Notes: generated from the letters alone by a model not told the origin. Shown: positions 17,022 through 25,611, counted from the first letter of the stretch. The stretch: 34,705 nucleotides of DNA from Massilia sp. (GCA_025359245.1 JANYGW010000179.1:1-34705); one strand, 5' to 3'. Translations and numbers: made by a program.

Positions 17022-18725
17022 TTAGTCGGCAGCGTAAATATCGTTGTCCTTGGTTTCCTTGACGAACAGCGCGCCGATCACGACGGTGACCAGGGCGATG
17101 ATGATCGGATACCACAGGCCATAGTAGATGTCGCCCTTGAGCGCCACCAGCGCAAAGGCCGTGGTCGGCAGCAAGCCGCCGAACCAGCCGTTACCGATGT
17201 GATACGGCAGCGACATCGAGGTGTAGCGGATCTTGGTCGGGAACATCTCGACCAGCATCGCCGCGATCGGGCCGTACACCATCGTCACATAAATGACCAG
17301 GATGAACAGCAGCGCAATGACCATCGGCTTGTTGATCTGGTCCGGATCGGCCTTGGCAGGGTAGCCGGCAGCCTTGATGGCGCCGCCGACATCTTTCTTC
17401 AACGCCGCTTCGCTGTCCTTGCTGGCCTTGTCGAAGTTCAGGCCGTCCGGCGTCATGATGGCGTTGAAAGACGTGATTTCCTTGTCGCCGATCTTGACCT
17501 TGGCCAGCGAACCAGCTGGTGCCTCTTCGGTCGTGTAGCTGACCGAGGCGCCGGTCAGGATGCCGGTCGCGATATCGCACGACGATGGGAATTTCTCGGT
17601 GCCGGTCAGCTTGAACTGGAAGTGGCAGGTGGCCGGGTCGGCGACGACCTTGACCGGTGCATTGGTCAGTGCGGCTTCCAGGGCCGGGTTGGCGTAGTGG
17701 GTCAGGCCCTTGAAGATCGGGAAGAAGGTCAGCGCGGCGATCAGGCAGCCGCCCAGGATGATCCATTTGCGGCCGATCTTGTCCGACAGGCTGCCGAAAA
17801 AGATGAAGAACGGTGTTGCCAGCAGCAACGCGCCGGCCACCATCAGGTTGGCCACCAGCAGGTCCACTTTCAGCGTCTGGGTCAGGAAGAACAGCGCGTA
17901 GAACTGGCCGGTGTACCACACCACGGCCTGGCCCATCGTCAGCCCGACCAGCGCCAGCAGCACGATCTTGGCGTTCTTACCGTGCAGGAAAGACTCGGTC
18001 AGCGGCGCTTTCGAGGTCTTGCCTTCGGCTTTCATTTTGGCGAAAGCGGGCGACTCGTTCATCGACAGCCGAATCCAGACGGACACGCCGAGCAGGATCA
18101 CGGAGACCAGGAACGGCACGCGCCAACCCCAGTTCGCGAACTCTTCCTCGCCGAGCGCGTAACGGGTGCCGGTGATGACGGCCAGCGACAGGAACAGGCC
18201 CATCGTGGCGGTGGTCTGGATCCAGGACGTGAAGAAGCCGCGCTTGCCTTCCGGCGCGTGTTCGGCCACGTAAGTCGCCGCGCCGCCGTATTCGCCGCCC
18301 AGCGCCAGGCCTTGCAGGATGCGCAAGGTGACCAGGATGATCGGCGCTGCGATGCCGATCGTCTTGTAGGCGGGCAGCAGGCCGACGATGAAGGTCGACG
18401 AGCCCATGATCAGGATTGTGACCAGGAAGGTATATTTACGGCCGATCATGTCGCCCAGGCGGCCGAACACCAGCGCGCCGAACGGACGCACGATGAAGCC
18501 GGCGGCGAAGGCGAGCAGCGCGAAAATAAAGGTGGTGGTCGGGTCGCCGACGAAAAACTGCTTGGCGATAATGGCTGCGAGCGAGCCGTACAGATAGAAG
18601 TCGTACCATTCGAAAACGGTACCAAGGGATGAGGCGAAGATGACCTTCTTCTCTTCCCGCGTCAGGCCTTGCGATGTCGGAACGCTCTTGCGCCCGTTGG
18701 CCGTGCTGCCAGATGAAATTGCCAT
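17022..18725 (-). CDS. MFS transporter, metabolite:H+ symporter (MHS) family, with periplasmic insert
   Basis: A 567-residue, 12-helix transporter. MHS-family signatures are plain: 'SSLGTVFEWYDFYLYGSLA' (about 32-50), 'FGRLGDMIGRKYTFL' (MFS loop 2-3 motif), 'LRILQGLALGGEYGGAATYV', and 'EMFPTKIRYTSMSLPYHIGN'. An insert of about 120 residues separates two late helices (around 355-475). It holds two cysteines ('ATCHF' and 'SSCDI') and looks like a folded extracytoplasmic domain. MHS members take up carboxylates, betaines, proline or shikimate with protons; the substrate here is unknown. GGAGA precedes ATG 18725. The insert makes it longer than the usual 430-460 residues. Confidence 0.94.
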   Translation of the reverse strand: MAISSGSTANGRKSVPTSQGLTREEKKVIFASSLGTVFEWYDFYLYGSLAAIIAKQFFVGDPTTTFIFALLAFAAGFIVRPFGALVFGRLGDMIGRKYTFLVTILIMGSSTFIVGLLPAYKTIGIAAPIILVTLRILQGLALGGEYGGAATYVAEHAPEGKRGFFTSWIQTTATMGLFLSLAVITGTRYALGEEEFANWGWRVPFLVSVILLGVSVWIRLSMNESPAFAKMKAEGKTSKAPLTESFLHGKNAKIVLLALVGLTMGQAVVWYTGQFYALFFLTQTLKVDLLVANLMVAGALLLATPFFIFFGSLSDKIGRKWIILGGCLIAALTFFPIFKGLTHYANPALEAALTNAPVKVVADPATCHFQFKLTGTEKFPSSCDIATGILTGASVSYTTEEAPAGSLAKVKIGDKEITSFNAIMTPDGLNFDKASKDSEAALKKDVGGAIKAAGYPAKADPDQINKPMVIALLFILVIYVTMVYGPIAAMLVEMFPTKIRYTSMSLPYHIGNGWFGGLLPTTAFALVALKGDIYYGLWYPIIIALVTVVIGALFVKETKDNDIYAAD

Positions 18726-18852
18726 GTTTGTCTCCGAGTATTGTAGTTTGAATGCTTTTGGCGGATAGCCGATACTTCTTCAGCTGGACGGAGTGTGGCT
18801 CGTTAAGCTTACGGCATCCTTGCTTCAAACTTACGCGAAACTGACAGGGAAA

Positions 18853-19206
18853 TTATTCCAGCAGGCGCGCGATTTCCAGCAGCAAACCCTGGAACAGCAC
18901 CGGTTTGCGCAAGAAGGCCTGATGGCATGGACCGGCCAGGTCGTGCAGCTGTGGCGCGCCGCTCATCAGGATGAACGGCACACGGCAACTGGCCGGATCG
19001 GCCTTCACGCGGCGGCTGAATTCGACCCCGTCCATGAACGGCATCATGCAGTCCGACAGGATCAGGTCCGGCATCCTTTGGCCGATCAGTTCCAGCGCAT
19101 GCAGCGCGTTATCGGCCGTCATGACCTCGAAGCCGTGCAGGCTCAGGAACATGGCGTAAGTTTCCGTGATGTCGACCTCGTCGTCGACGACCAGCAGCAG
19201 CGGCAT
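18853..19206 (-). CDS. Stand-alone response-regulator receiver domain protein
   Basis: A 117-residue single CheY-like domain with no output domain. The acidic pocket D8-D9-E10 ('VVDDEVDITE'), phospho-acceptor D52 ('ILSDCMMPFMDGVEF'), S82 ('LMSGAP') and K101 ('FLRKPV') are all intact. It should therefore accept phosphate and pass a signal by protein contact. ATG 19206 was taken as start because the domain begins there; an in-frame TTG nine bases upstream is possible, and the Shine-Dalgarno site is weak. No histidine kinase gene is nearby. It sits upstream of the MHS transporter gene on the same strand, 127 bases away, with no visible shared signal. Confidence 0.92.
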   Translation of the reverse strand: MPLLLVVDDEVDITETYAMFLSLHGFEVMTADNALHALELIGQRMPDLILSDCMMPFMDGVEFSRRVKADPASCRVPFILMSGAPQLHDLAGPCHQAFLRKPVLFQGLLLEIARLLE

Positions 19207-19407
19207 CTTATTCAAGCCGGTCCGGCCGGGGGAGCGGCGCAAACGGCCTGCTGGGCGCCAGGTGGAAAGTCGGTGTCGATGCAGCTGCCATGCGGCGCCC
19301 CTGGGTGGAGTTGAGGTGATATAAGTATTGCAAAAAAATTATTACATAGAAGTGATGTTGAATACCAGTAGTCATTCAATTGGGCGACCCTGGCAGGCAA
19401 AATAAAT

Positions 19408-19436
19408 TTGCGAACGACCGTACTAAAATGTGCTAT
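19408..19436 (+). promoter_or_regulatory. Promoter with embedded operator for the thiolase operon
   Basis: TTGCGA (19408-19413) and TGCTAT (19431-19436) are separated by 17 bases. The spacer contains ACGACCGTACTA (19414-19425), identical to the motif in the palindrome at 5255-5275. A protein bound there would block RNA polymerase. The rest of the 275-base gap between the receiver gene and the thiolase shows no other clear feature. Confidence 0.6.
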
Positions 19437-19481
19437 TCTCGTATCGAACAACCCAGCACCCATTCACCTCAGGAGACACAA

Positions 19482-20660
19482 ATGATAGACGCCGTCATCG
19501 TATCGACCGCCCGCACCGGTTTGGCCAAATCGTGGAAGGGCGCCTTCAACATGACCCATGGCGCGACGCTGGGCGGCCATGCGCTGGCCGCGGCCATCGC
19601 GCGCGCCACGGTCGAACCGGGCGAGATCGAGGACGTCATCATGGGCTGCGCCAATCCGGAAGGCGCGACGGGCGCCAACATCGCGCGCCAGATCGCGCTG
19701 CGCGCCGGCTGCCCGGTGAGCACCGGCGGCATGACGGTCAACCGCTTTTGCTCGTCCGGCCTGCAAACCATCGCGCTGGCGGCCCAGCGCATCCTGGCCG
19801 GCGAGGGCGACATCTACGCCGCCGGCGGCGTCGAATCGATCTCCTGCGTGCAGCAGGAAATGAACACCCACATGCTGGCCGATCCGTGGCTGCAGGAACA
19901 CAAGCCGGCGCTGTACTGGCCGATGCTGCAGACCGCCGAGACGGTCGCCAAGCGCTACAACATCGGGCGCGACCGCCAGGATGAATACGGCGTGCAGAGC
20001 CAGCAGCGCGCCGCCAACGCCCAGGCGGCCGGCAAGTTCGACGCCGAAATCGCCCCGATGACCACCGTCATGGGCATCGCCGACAAGGCATCGGGCCTGC
20101 TGACGACGCGCGAAGTGACGATCTCGGCGGACGAAGGCATCCGCGCCGACACCACCATCGAAGCGGTCTCGAAAATCCGTTCGGCGGTGCCGGGCGGCGT
20201 GATCAGCGCCGGCAATGCAAGCCAGTTTTCGGACGGCGCCTCGGTTGCCGTGCTGATGAGCAGCCGGCTGGCCGAAGTGCGCGGCCTGCAGCCGCTCGGC
20301 ATCTTCCGCGGCTTCGCCGTGGCCGGCTGCGAGCCGGACGAAATGGGCATCGGTCCCGTGTTCGCGATTCCGAAACTGCTGAAGAAGGCTGGCCTGACGG
20401 TCGGCGACATCGGCCTGTGGGAACTGAACGAAGCGTTCGCCGTGCAGGTGCTGTACTGCGCCGACCGGCTCGGCATCCCGATGGACCGCCTGAACGTCAA
20501 CGGCGGCGCGATCGCGGTCGGCCATCCGTACGGCGTGTCGGGCGCGCGCCTGGTCGGCCATGCGCTGATCGAAGGCAAGCGGCGCGGCGTCAAGTACGTG
20601 GTCGTGACCATGTGCATCGGCGGCGGGCAGGGCGCCGCAGGCCTGTTCGAAGTCGTTTAA
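19482..20660 (+). CDS. Acetyl-CoA C-acyltransferase (3-ketoacyl-CoA thiolase)
   Basis: A 392-residue thiolase that splits 3-ketoacyl-CoA with CoA, the last step of a beta-oxidation round. The nucleophile is C90 in '[13 protein letters not shown]'. 'NEAFA' (316-320), H348 in '[16 protein letters not shown]' and C378 in '[13 protein letters not shown]' complete the active site. AGGAG lies 8 bases before ATG 19482, which fixes the start. It is the first gene of a six-gene operon. The promoter carries the same operator-like motif as the fadB-like gene, which points to joint control. The chain-length preference cannot be read; degradative rather than biosynthetic use is inferred from the acyl-CoA dehydrogenase next to it. 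Confidence 0.95.
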   Translation: MIDAVIVSTARTGLAKSWKGAFNMTHGATLGGHALAAAIARATVEPGEIEDVIMGCANPEGATGANIARQIALRAGCPVSTGGMTVNRFCSSGLQTIALAAQRILAGEGDIYAAGGVESISCVQQEMNTHMLADPWLQEHKPALYWPMLQTAETVAKRYNIGRDRQDEYGVQSQQRAANAQAAGKFDAEIAPMTTVMGIADKASGLLTTREVTISADEGIRADTTIEAVSKIRSAVPGGVISAGNASQFSDGASVAVLMSSRLAEVRGLQPLGIFRGFAVAGCEPDEMGIGPVFAIPKLLKKAGLTVGDIGLWELNEAFAVQVLYCADRLGIPMDRLNVNGGAIAVGHPYGVSGARLVGHALIEGKRRGVKYVVVTMCIGGGQGAAGLFEVV

Positions 20661-20668
20661 ATCAACCA

Positions 20669-20693
20669 GGGCGCCGCCGCCGCGGCGGCGCCC
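20669..20693. repeat. GC-only hairpin between thiolase and acyl-CoA dehydrogenase genes
   Basis: Arms GGGCGCCGCCG and CGGCGGCGCCC form a perfect 11-bp stem with a CCG loop, 8 bases after the thiolase stop. It is not followed by a T-run. In an operon such a hairpin may protect the upstream message from 3' decay or thin out downstream transcription (inference). Confidence 0.7.
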
Positions 20694-20712
20694 GGCCTTG
20701 CCAGGACTGTCC

Positions 20713-22566
20713 ATGCAATCGAAAATCCTGTCGCGCCGCGACATCGAGTTCTTGTTATATCAGTGGCTCGATGTCGAGTCGCTGACCAGCCGGCCCCGGT
20801 TCGCCGACCATAGCCGCGAAACCTTCAACGCCGCGCTCGACACCGCCGAACAGATCGCGACCGACCTGTTCGCGCCCCACAATAAAAAGAACGACAGCCA
20901 CGAACCCCACTTCGACGGCGAGAGAGTGACCATCATCCCCGAGGTGAAGGTCGCGCTCGACGCGTTTTCCAAGGCCGGCCTGATGGCGTCGGCCCAGGAC
21001 TACGATTTCGACGGCATGCAGCTGCCGTGCGTGGTTGACAAGGCGCTGTCGGCCTATTTTACGGCGGCCAATATCGCCACCTCGGCGTACATCTTCCTCA
21101 CGGTCGGCAACGCCAACACGCTGCTCAAGTGCGCCACGCCGCACCAGGTCGAGCGCTTCGTGCGCCCGCTGCTGGCGGGGAAATTCTTCGGCACCATGTG
21201 CTTGTCGGAGCCGCAGGCCGGATCGAGCCTGTCGGACATCACCACGCGCGCCGAACCGGATTCGGTGGACGGCCCCGAGGGCGAGCGCCAGTACCGGCTG
21301 ACCGGTAACAAGATGTGGATTTCGGCCGGTGAGCACGACCTGGCCGGCAATATCGTGCACCTGGTGCTGGCCAAGATCCCCGGCCCGGACGGGCGTTTGA
21401 TCCCCGGCGTGAAAGGCATCTCGCTGTTCATCGTGCCCAAGTTCCTGGTCGGCGACGATGGCGCGATCGGCCAGCGCAACGATGTCGTGCTGGCGGGCCT
21501 GAACCACAAGATGGGCAGCCGCGGCACCACCAACTGCCTGCTCAATTTCGGCGAAGGGCGCCATCGGCCCGATGGCAAGGCCGGCGCGATCGGCTACCTG
21601 GTCGGCCAGCCGCACCAGGGCCTGATGAATATGTTCCACATGATGAACGAAGCCCGCATCGGGGTCGGCATGTGCGCCGCGGTGCTGGGCGTGACCGGCT
21701 ACCTGCACGCGCTCGACTACGCGCGCAACCGTCCGCAAGGGCGCCATCCGGCCGAAAAGGATCCGGTCAAGCCGCAGGTGGCGATCATCGAACACACCGA
21801 CGTGCGGCGCATGCTGCTGGCGCAAAAGGCGTATGCTGAAGGCGCGATGGCGCTGGTGATGTATTCGGCGCGCCTGGTCGACGAGCACAATACGGCGCCC
21901 GATCCCGAAGCGCGTGCGCGCGCCGGCCAGCTGCTCGACTTCCTCACGCCGATCACCAAGTCGTGGCCGTCGCAATGGTGCGTCGAGGCCAACAGCCTGG
22001 CGATCCAGGTGCACGGCGGCTATGGCTATACGCGCGAATACAACGTCGAACAGTTCTACCGCGATAACCGCTTGAATGCGATCCACGAGGGCACGCACGG
22101 GATCCACGGCTTGGACCTGTTGGGACGCAAGGTATCCATGCAAGGCGGCGCGCTGTTCAAGGCCATCAGCGCCGAGGTGGCGGCCTGCATCGCCACCGTG
22201 CGCAAGGCGGCGGTATCGACCGAGCTAAATGGCTATGCCGACCGGCTTGAGGAACAATGGGAGCGCATCGCTCCGGTGACCGCGGCGCTGTACGGCGCGG
22301 GCGACATGAACAAGACGCTGGCCAATGCCAGCCTGTATCTGGAAGCGGTCGGCCACACGGTAGTCGCGTGGATGTGGCTGGAACAGGCACTGGTCGCCGC
22401 GCGTGCCATGGAAGGCGCGAGCGACGATGACCGCAATTTCTATCTCGGCAAGCTACAAGCCTGCCGCTATTTCTTCCACTGGGAACTGCCCAAAGTGCAG
22501 CCCCAGTTGGATCTGCTGGCCAGCATCGACACCACGACGCTCGACATGCAGGATGCGTGGTTCTAA
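20713..22566 (+). CDS. Acyl-CoA dehydrogenase, long form (about 600 residues, DmdC/AcdA-like)
   Basis: A 617-residue flavoprotein that oxidises acyl-CoA to 2-enoyl-CoA. The FAD/substrate segment 'TMCLSEPQAGSSLSDITTRA' (161-180) and 'YRLTGNKMWISAGEHDL' are typical. The catalytic Glu is most likely E459 in 'LNAIHEGTHGIHGLDLLGRK', the position used by the long-form group that includes 3-methylmercaptopropionyl-CoA dehydrogenase (DmdC). A C-terminal domain of about 130 residues follows, as expected for this group. ATG 20713 follows CAGGA. Electrons would pass to ETF, which is not encoded here. Substrate is unknown: straight-chain fatty acyl-CoA is the default, sulfur-containing or branched acyl-CoA possible. 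Confidence 0.94.
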   Translation: MQSKILSRRDIEFLLYQWLDVESLTSRPRFADHSRETFNAALDTAEQIATDLFAPHNKKNDSHEPHFDGERVTIIPEVKVALDAFSKAGLMASAQDYDFDGMQLPCVVDKALSAYFTAANIATSAYIFLTVGNANTLLKCATPHQVERFVRPLLAGKFFGTMCLSEPQAGSSLSDITTRAEPDSVDGPEGERQYRLTGNKMWISAGEHDLAGNIVHLVLAKIPGPDGRLIPGVKGISLFIVPKFLVGDDGAIGQRNDVVLAGLNHKMGSRGTTNCLLNFGEGRHRPDGKAGAIGYLVGQPHQGLMNMFHMMNEARIGVGMCAAVLGVTGYLHALDYARNRPQGRHPAEKDPVKPQVAIIEHTDVRRMLLAQKAYAEGAMALVMYSARLVDEHNTAPDPEARARAGQLLDFLTPITKSWPSQWCVEANSLAIQVHGGYGYTREYNVEQFYRDNRLNAIHEGTHGIHGLDLLGRKVSMQGGALFKAISAEVAACIATVRKAAVSTELNGYADRLEEQWERIAPVTAALYGAGDMNKTLANASLYLEAVGHTVVAWMWLEQALVAARAMEGASDDDRNFYLGKLQACRYFFHWELPKVQPQLDLLASIDTTTLDMQDAWF

Positions 22567-22576
22567 AGGAAACGAC

Positions 22577-22879
22577 ATGATCAAGCACATCGTAATGTGG
22601 AAGCTGAAGGACTTTGCCGAAGGTTCCGACCGCGCGGCCAATGCCATCAAGATGAAGCAAAAGCTGGATGGCTGCGCCAAGCTGTCGCCCGGCATTCTGA
22701 AATTCGAGGTGGCGCTGGCCCAGCCCGGGCTGGAAGCGACCTACGACGTGATCCTGTACTCGGAATTCGAAAACAAGGAAGCGCTGGCCGAATACGCAGC
22801 CCATCCGACTCACAAGGCCATCATGCCGTTCATCGGCGCCGTGCGCGACGAACGCCAGTGCATGGACTATCAAACCTGA
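22577..22879 (+). CDS. Dabb (stress-responsive alpha/beta barrel) domain protein
   Basis: A 100-residue soluble protein. 'MIKHIVMWKLKDFAEG' at the start and 'YDVILYSEFENKEALAEYAA' with 'HPTHKA' in the second half are the signature of the dimeric alpha/beta barrel (Dabb) family. AAAGGA precedes ATG 22577. Dabb proteins include small cyclases, such as olivetolic acid cyclase, and many proteins without known function. Its place between an acyl-CoA dehydrogenase gene and an SDR gene, 10 and 16 bases away, shows it belongs to the same operon. It may bind or modify an acyl-CoA or ketone intermediate (inference). Confidence 0.92.
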   Translation: MIKHIVMWKLKDFAEGSDRAANAIKMKQKLDGCAKLSPGILKFEVALAQPGLEATYDVILYSEFENKEALAEYAAHPTHKAIMPFIGAVRDERQCMDYQT

Positions 22880-22895
22880 TCTTCAAAGGACACTT

Positions 22896-23678
22896 ATGCG
22901 CACTACCCAAGAGTTGTTTTCCCTGGCCGGCAAGACGGCCCTGATCACCGGCGGTTCGCGCGGGCTTGGCCTGCAGATGGCCGAAGCGCTGGGCGAGCAG
23001 GGCGCCACGCTGGTGCTGTCCTCGCGCAAGCAGTCCGACCTCGACGAAGCGGTCGCGCACCTGAAGGAACGTGGCATCACCGCTTCCGCCATCGCGGCCG
23101 ACCTGTCCGACGAAACCCAGGTCAAGCCGCTGGTCGACGAAGCGCTCAAGCGCCTCGGCCACATCGATATCCTGATCAACAACGCTGGCGCCAGCTGGGG
23201 CGCGCCGGCCGAAGACCACCCGATCGAAGCCTGGGACAAGGTGATGAACCTGAACATCCGCAGCATCTTTCTGGTGTCGCAGGCAGTGGGCAAGCTGTCG
23301 ATGATCCCGCGCAAATACGGGCGCATCATCAACATCGCCTCGATCGCCGGGCTGGCCGGCAATCCGCCGGGGACGATGAAGACCATCGCCTACAACACCT
23401 CCAAGGGCGCGGTGATCAATTTCACGCGCACGCTGGCGGGCGAGTGGGGACCTTACGGCATCACCGTGAATGCCATTGCACCGGGCTTTTTCCCGTCCAA
23501 GATGACCAAGGGCGTGCTCGAGAGCATAGGCGAAGAAAAGCTGGCAAAGGGTTCGCCTCTGGGCCGCATCGGCGACGACGAAGACCTGAAAGGCGTGGCG
23601 CTGCTGTTCGCGTCCGACGCGGGCAAGCACATCACCGGCCAGACGCTGGCGGTTGATGGCGGCGTATCGGCGGTGTAA
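22896..23678 (+). CDS. SDR family oxidoreductase (FabG-like)
   Basis: A 260-residue classical short-chain dehydrogenase. The cofactor loop is 'TGGSRGLG' (18-25), with 'NNAG' at 95-98. Catalytic S149, Y166 and K170 lie in 'IINIASIAG' and 'YNTSKGA'. The C-terminus 'TGQTLAVDGGVSAV' is usual for FabG-like enzymes. S44-R45 after the second strand ('VLSSRKQ') hints at NADP(H), but this is not certain. AAAGGA lies before ATG 22896. In this operon it is likely to act on a 3-hydroxyacyl-CoA or an alcohol/ketone intermediate. It ends 2 bases before the MDR reductase gene. Confidence 0.94.
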   Translation: MRTTQELFSLAGKTALITGGSRGLGLQMAEALGEQGATLVLSSRKQSDLDEAVAHLKERGITASAIAADLSDETQVKPLVDEALKRLGHIDILINNAGASWGAPAEDHPIEAWDKVMNLNIRSIFLVSQAVGKLSMIPRKYGRIINIASIAGLAGNPPGTMKTIAYNTSKGAVINFTRTLAGEWGPYGITVNAIAPGFFPSKMTKGVLESIGEEKLAKGSPLGRIGDDEDLKGVALLFASDAGKHITGQTLAVDGGVSAV

Positions 23679-23680
23679 AC

Positions 23681-24676
23681 ATGACGACGTACCAACGTAT
23701 TGTGCTGGCTTCGCGCCCGCGCGGGGCAGTGTTGCCCGAAAATTTCCGCATCGAGAGCGTGGCGCTGTCTGAACCGGGCGCCGGCGAGGTCGTAGTGCGC
23801 AACCATTACCTGTCGCTCGACCCGTACATGCGCGGCCGCATGAGCGAGGCCAAAAGCTACGCCAGCGCCCAGGCGCTGGACGAGACCATGATCGGCGGCA
23901 CCGCAGGCGAAGTCGTGGCGTCGAATAATTCGCGCTTTGCGGTTGGCGACATGGTGGTCGGCATGCTGGGCTGGGCCGAGATGGGCGTGTCGGACGGCGC
24001 TTTGCTGCGCAAGGTCGACGCCGGCCGCATCCCGCTGTCGGCCTACTTGGGCGTGCTGGGCATGCCCGGCATGACTGCCTGGTATGGGCTGAACCAGATC
24101 ATGCGCCCGAAAGCTGGCGAGACGGTGCTGGTGTCGGCCGCCAGCGGCGCGGTCGGCAGCGCAGTCGGGCAACTGGCCAAGCTGCACGGCTGCCGCGCGA
24201 TCGGCATCGCCGGCGGTCCGGAAAAATGCGTGTACGTGGTCGACGAACTGGGCTTCGATGCCTGCATCGATTACAAGGCGGGCACGCTGGCCGCCGACCT
24301 GGCCGCCGCCGCGCCCGACGGCATCGACGCGCTGTTTGAAAACGTCGGCGGGGCTGGATTCGACGCGGCGCTGCCGCTGATGAACCCCTTTGGGCGGATC
24401 GCGCTATGCGGCCTGATTGCCGGCTACAACGGCGCCGACCTGGCGCTGCGCAATGTGCGCTTTTTGCTGACCAGCCGCTTGTCGCTGCAAGGCTTCATCG
24501 TCACCGAGCACCTGGACCTGTGGCCGCAAGGCCTGGGCGAACTGGGCGCGCTGGTGGCGGACGGAAAACTCAAGTACCGCGAAACGGTGGCGCAGGGACT
24601 GGCCGCCGCTCCGGATGCATTCATCGGCCTGCTCAATGGCCGCAATTTCGGCAAACAACTGGTAAAACTCACATGA
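23681..24676 (+). CDS. NADP-dependent oxidoreductase, MDR superfamily (leukotriene B4 dehydrogenase / CurA-like)
   Basis: A 331-residue medium-chain reductase without zinc ligands. The N-terminal 'YLSLDPYMRGRMSE' and the cofactor loop 'VLVSAASGAVGSAVGQLAK' match the prostaglandin reductase/LTB4 dehydrogenase branch (PTGR/CurA). These enzymes reduce the C=C bond of alpha,beta-unsaturated ketones, aldehydes or acyl compounds with NADPH. It starts 2 bases after the SDR stop and overlaps the next SDR gene by ATGA, so the three reductases are translated together. In the operon it could remove reactive enones or saturate a double bond of an unusual acyl chain (inference). Confidence 0.94.
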   Translation: MTTYQRIVLASRPRGAVLPENFRIESVALSEPGAGEVVVRNHYLSLDPYMRGRMSEAKSYASAQALDETMIGGTAGEVVASNNSRFAVGDMVVGMLGWAEMGVSDGALLRKVDAGRIPLSAYLGVLGMPGMTAWYGLNQIMRPKAGETVLVSAASGAVGSAVGQLAKLHGCRAIGIAGGPEKCVYVVDELGFDACIDYKAGTLAADLAAAAPDGIDALFENVGGAGFDAALPLMNPFGRIALCGLIAGYNGADLALRNVRFLLTSRLSLQGFIVTEHLDLWPQGLGELGALVADGKLKYRETVAQGLAAAPDAFIGLLNGRNFGKQLVKLT

Positions 24677-25581
24677 AAAACTTCAAAGACAAAGTCGCCG
24701 TGATCACCGGCGGCGCGGCTGGACTCGGCCGTGAATTCGCACTGACCGCCCACAAGCTGGGCATGAAGCTGGTACTGGCCGATGTGCAGCAGGATGCCCT
24801 CGACGCAACCACGGCCGAACTCGAAGCCCAGGGCGCGCAGGTGCTGGCCATGATCTGCGACGTGCGCAAGACCGAGCAGGTGCAGGCGCTGGCCGATGCG
24901 ACCATGGCCAAATTCGGCGCTGTGCACCTGGTATTCAATAACGCCGGCGTCGGTTCGGGCGGACTGGTGTGGGAAAACACGGAAGCGGACTGGGAATGGG
25001 TGCTGGGCGTGAATCTGTGGGGCGTGATCCACGGCGTACGCATCTTCACCAAGCTGATGCTCGAATGCGCGAAGACCGATCCGGACTACGAAGGGCATAT
25101 CGTCAATACGGCATCGATGGCTGGTTTGCTCAATGCGCCGACGATGGGCGTGTACAACGTGTCCAAGCATGCGGTGGTGTCGCTGTCGGAATCGCTGTAC
25201 CACGACCTGCAACTGGTCGAAGCGCCGATCGGCGCGTCGGTGCTGTGCCCGTACTTTGTGCCGACCGGGATCAGCCAGTCGCACCGCAACCGTCCGGCCG
25301 ATGTGGCGATGACGACCGGCGCGACCGCCAGCCAGAAGGTGGCGCAGGCAATGACGATGAAGGCGGTGGAGTCGGGCAAGGTGTCGGCGGCCGACGTCTC
25401 GCAGATCACGTTCGACGCGATTCGCGACGGCCAGTTCTACATCTATTCGCACCCGGGCGCGCTGGCCAGCGTGGCGGACCGGATGAACGAGATCATCAAC
25501 CAGAAGAACCCGGGCGATCCGTACAAGAACACGCCGCAGGTACGCGACATGCTGCGCGAGAAAATGAAAGCCGCGAAGTAG
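24673..25581 (+). CDS. SDR family oxidoreductase, extended C-terminus
   Basis: A 302-residue short-chain dehydrogenase. The cofactor loop 'TGGAAGLG' (12-19), 'NNAG' (89-92), S148, Y161 and K165 ('YNVSKHA') are all present. D37 after the second strand ('VLADVQQ') suggests NAD(H) preference. The last 80 residues ('QFYIYSHPGALASVADRMNE') are longer than in FabG-type enzymes and match the group of about 280-300 residues acting on bulky hydrophobic substrates. It is the last gene of the acyl-CoA operon and starts inside the preceding stop codon (ATGA). A hairpin repeat begins 4 bases after its stop. The substrate is unknown. Confidence 0.93.
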   Translation: MKNFKDKVAVITGGAAGLGREFALTAHKLGMKLVLADVQQDALDATTAELEAQGAQVLAMICDVRKTEQVQALADATMAKFGAVHLVFNNAGVGSGGLVWENTEADWEWVLGVNLWGVIHGVRIFTKLMLECAKTDPDYEGHIVNTASMAGLLNAPTMGVYNVSKHAVVSLSESLYHDLQLVEAPIGASVLCPYFVPTGISQSHRNRPADVAMTTGATASQKVAQAMTMKAVESGKVSAADVSQITFDAIRDGQFYIYSHPGALASVADRMNEIINQKNPGDPYKNTPQVRDMLREKMKAAK

Positions 25582-25585
25582 GCGC

Positions 25586-25611
25586 CGTCGTCCTTGCGGA
25601 GGCGAGGACCC
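25586..25611. repeat. Dispersed intergenic hairpin repeat, copy 1
   Basis: The unit runs from CGTCGTCC to GGACCC and holds an 8-bp hairpin (GTCCTTGC / GCGAGGAC with one G-T pair, loop GGAG). A second copy with the same length and plan is at 34675-34700 (22 of 26 bases alike). It lies 4 bases after the operon's last stop, so it may serve as the 3' end of that transcript. Confidence 0.75.
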
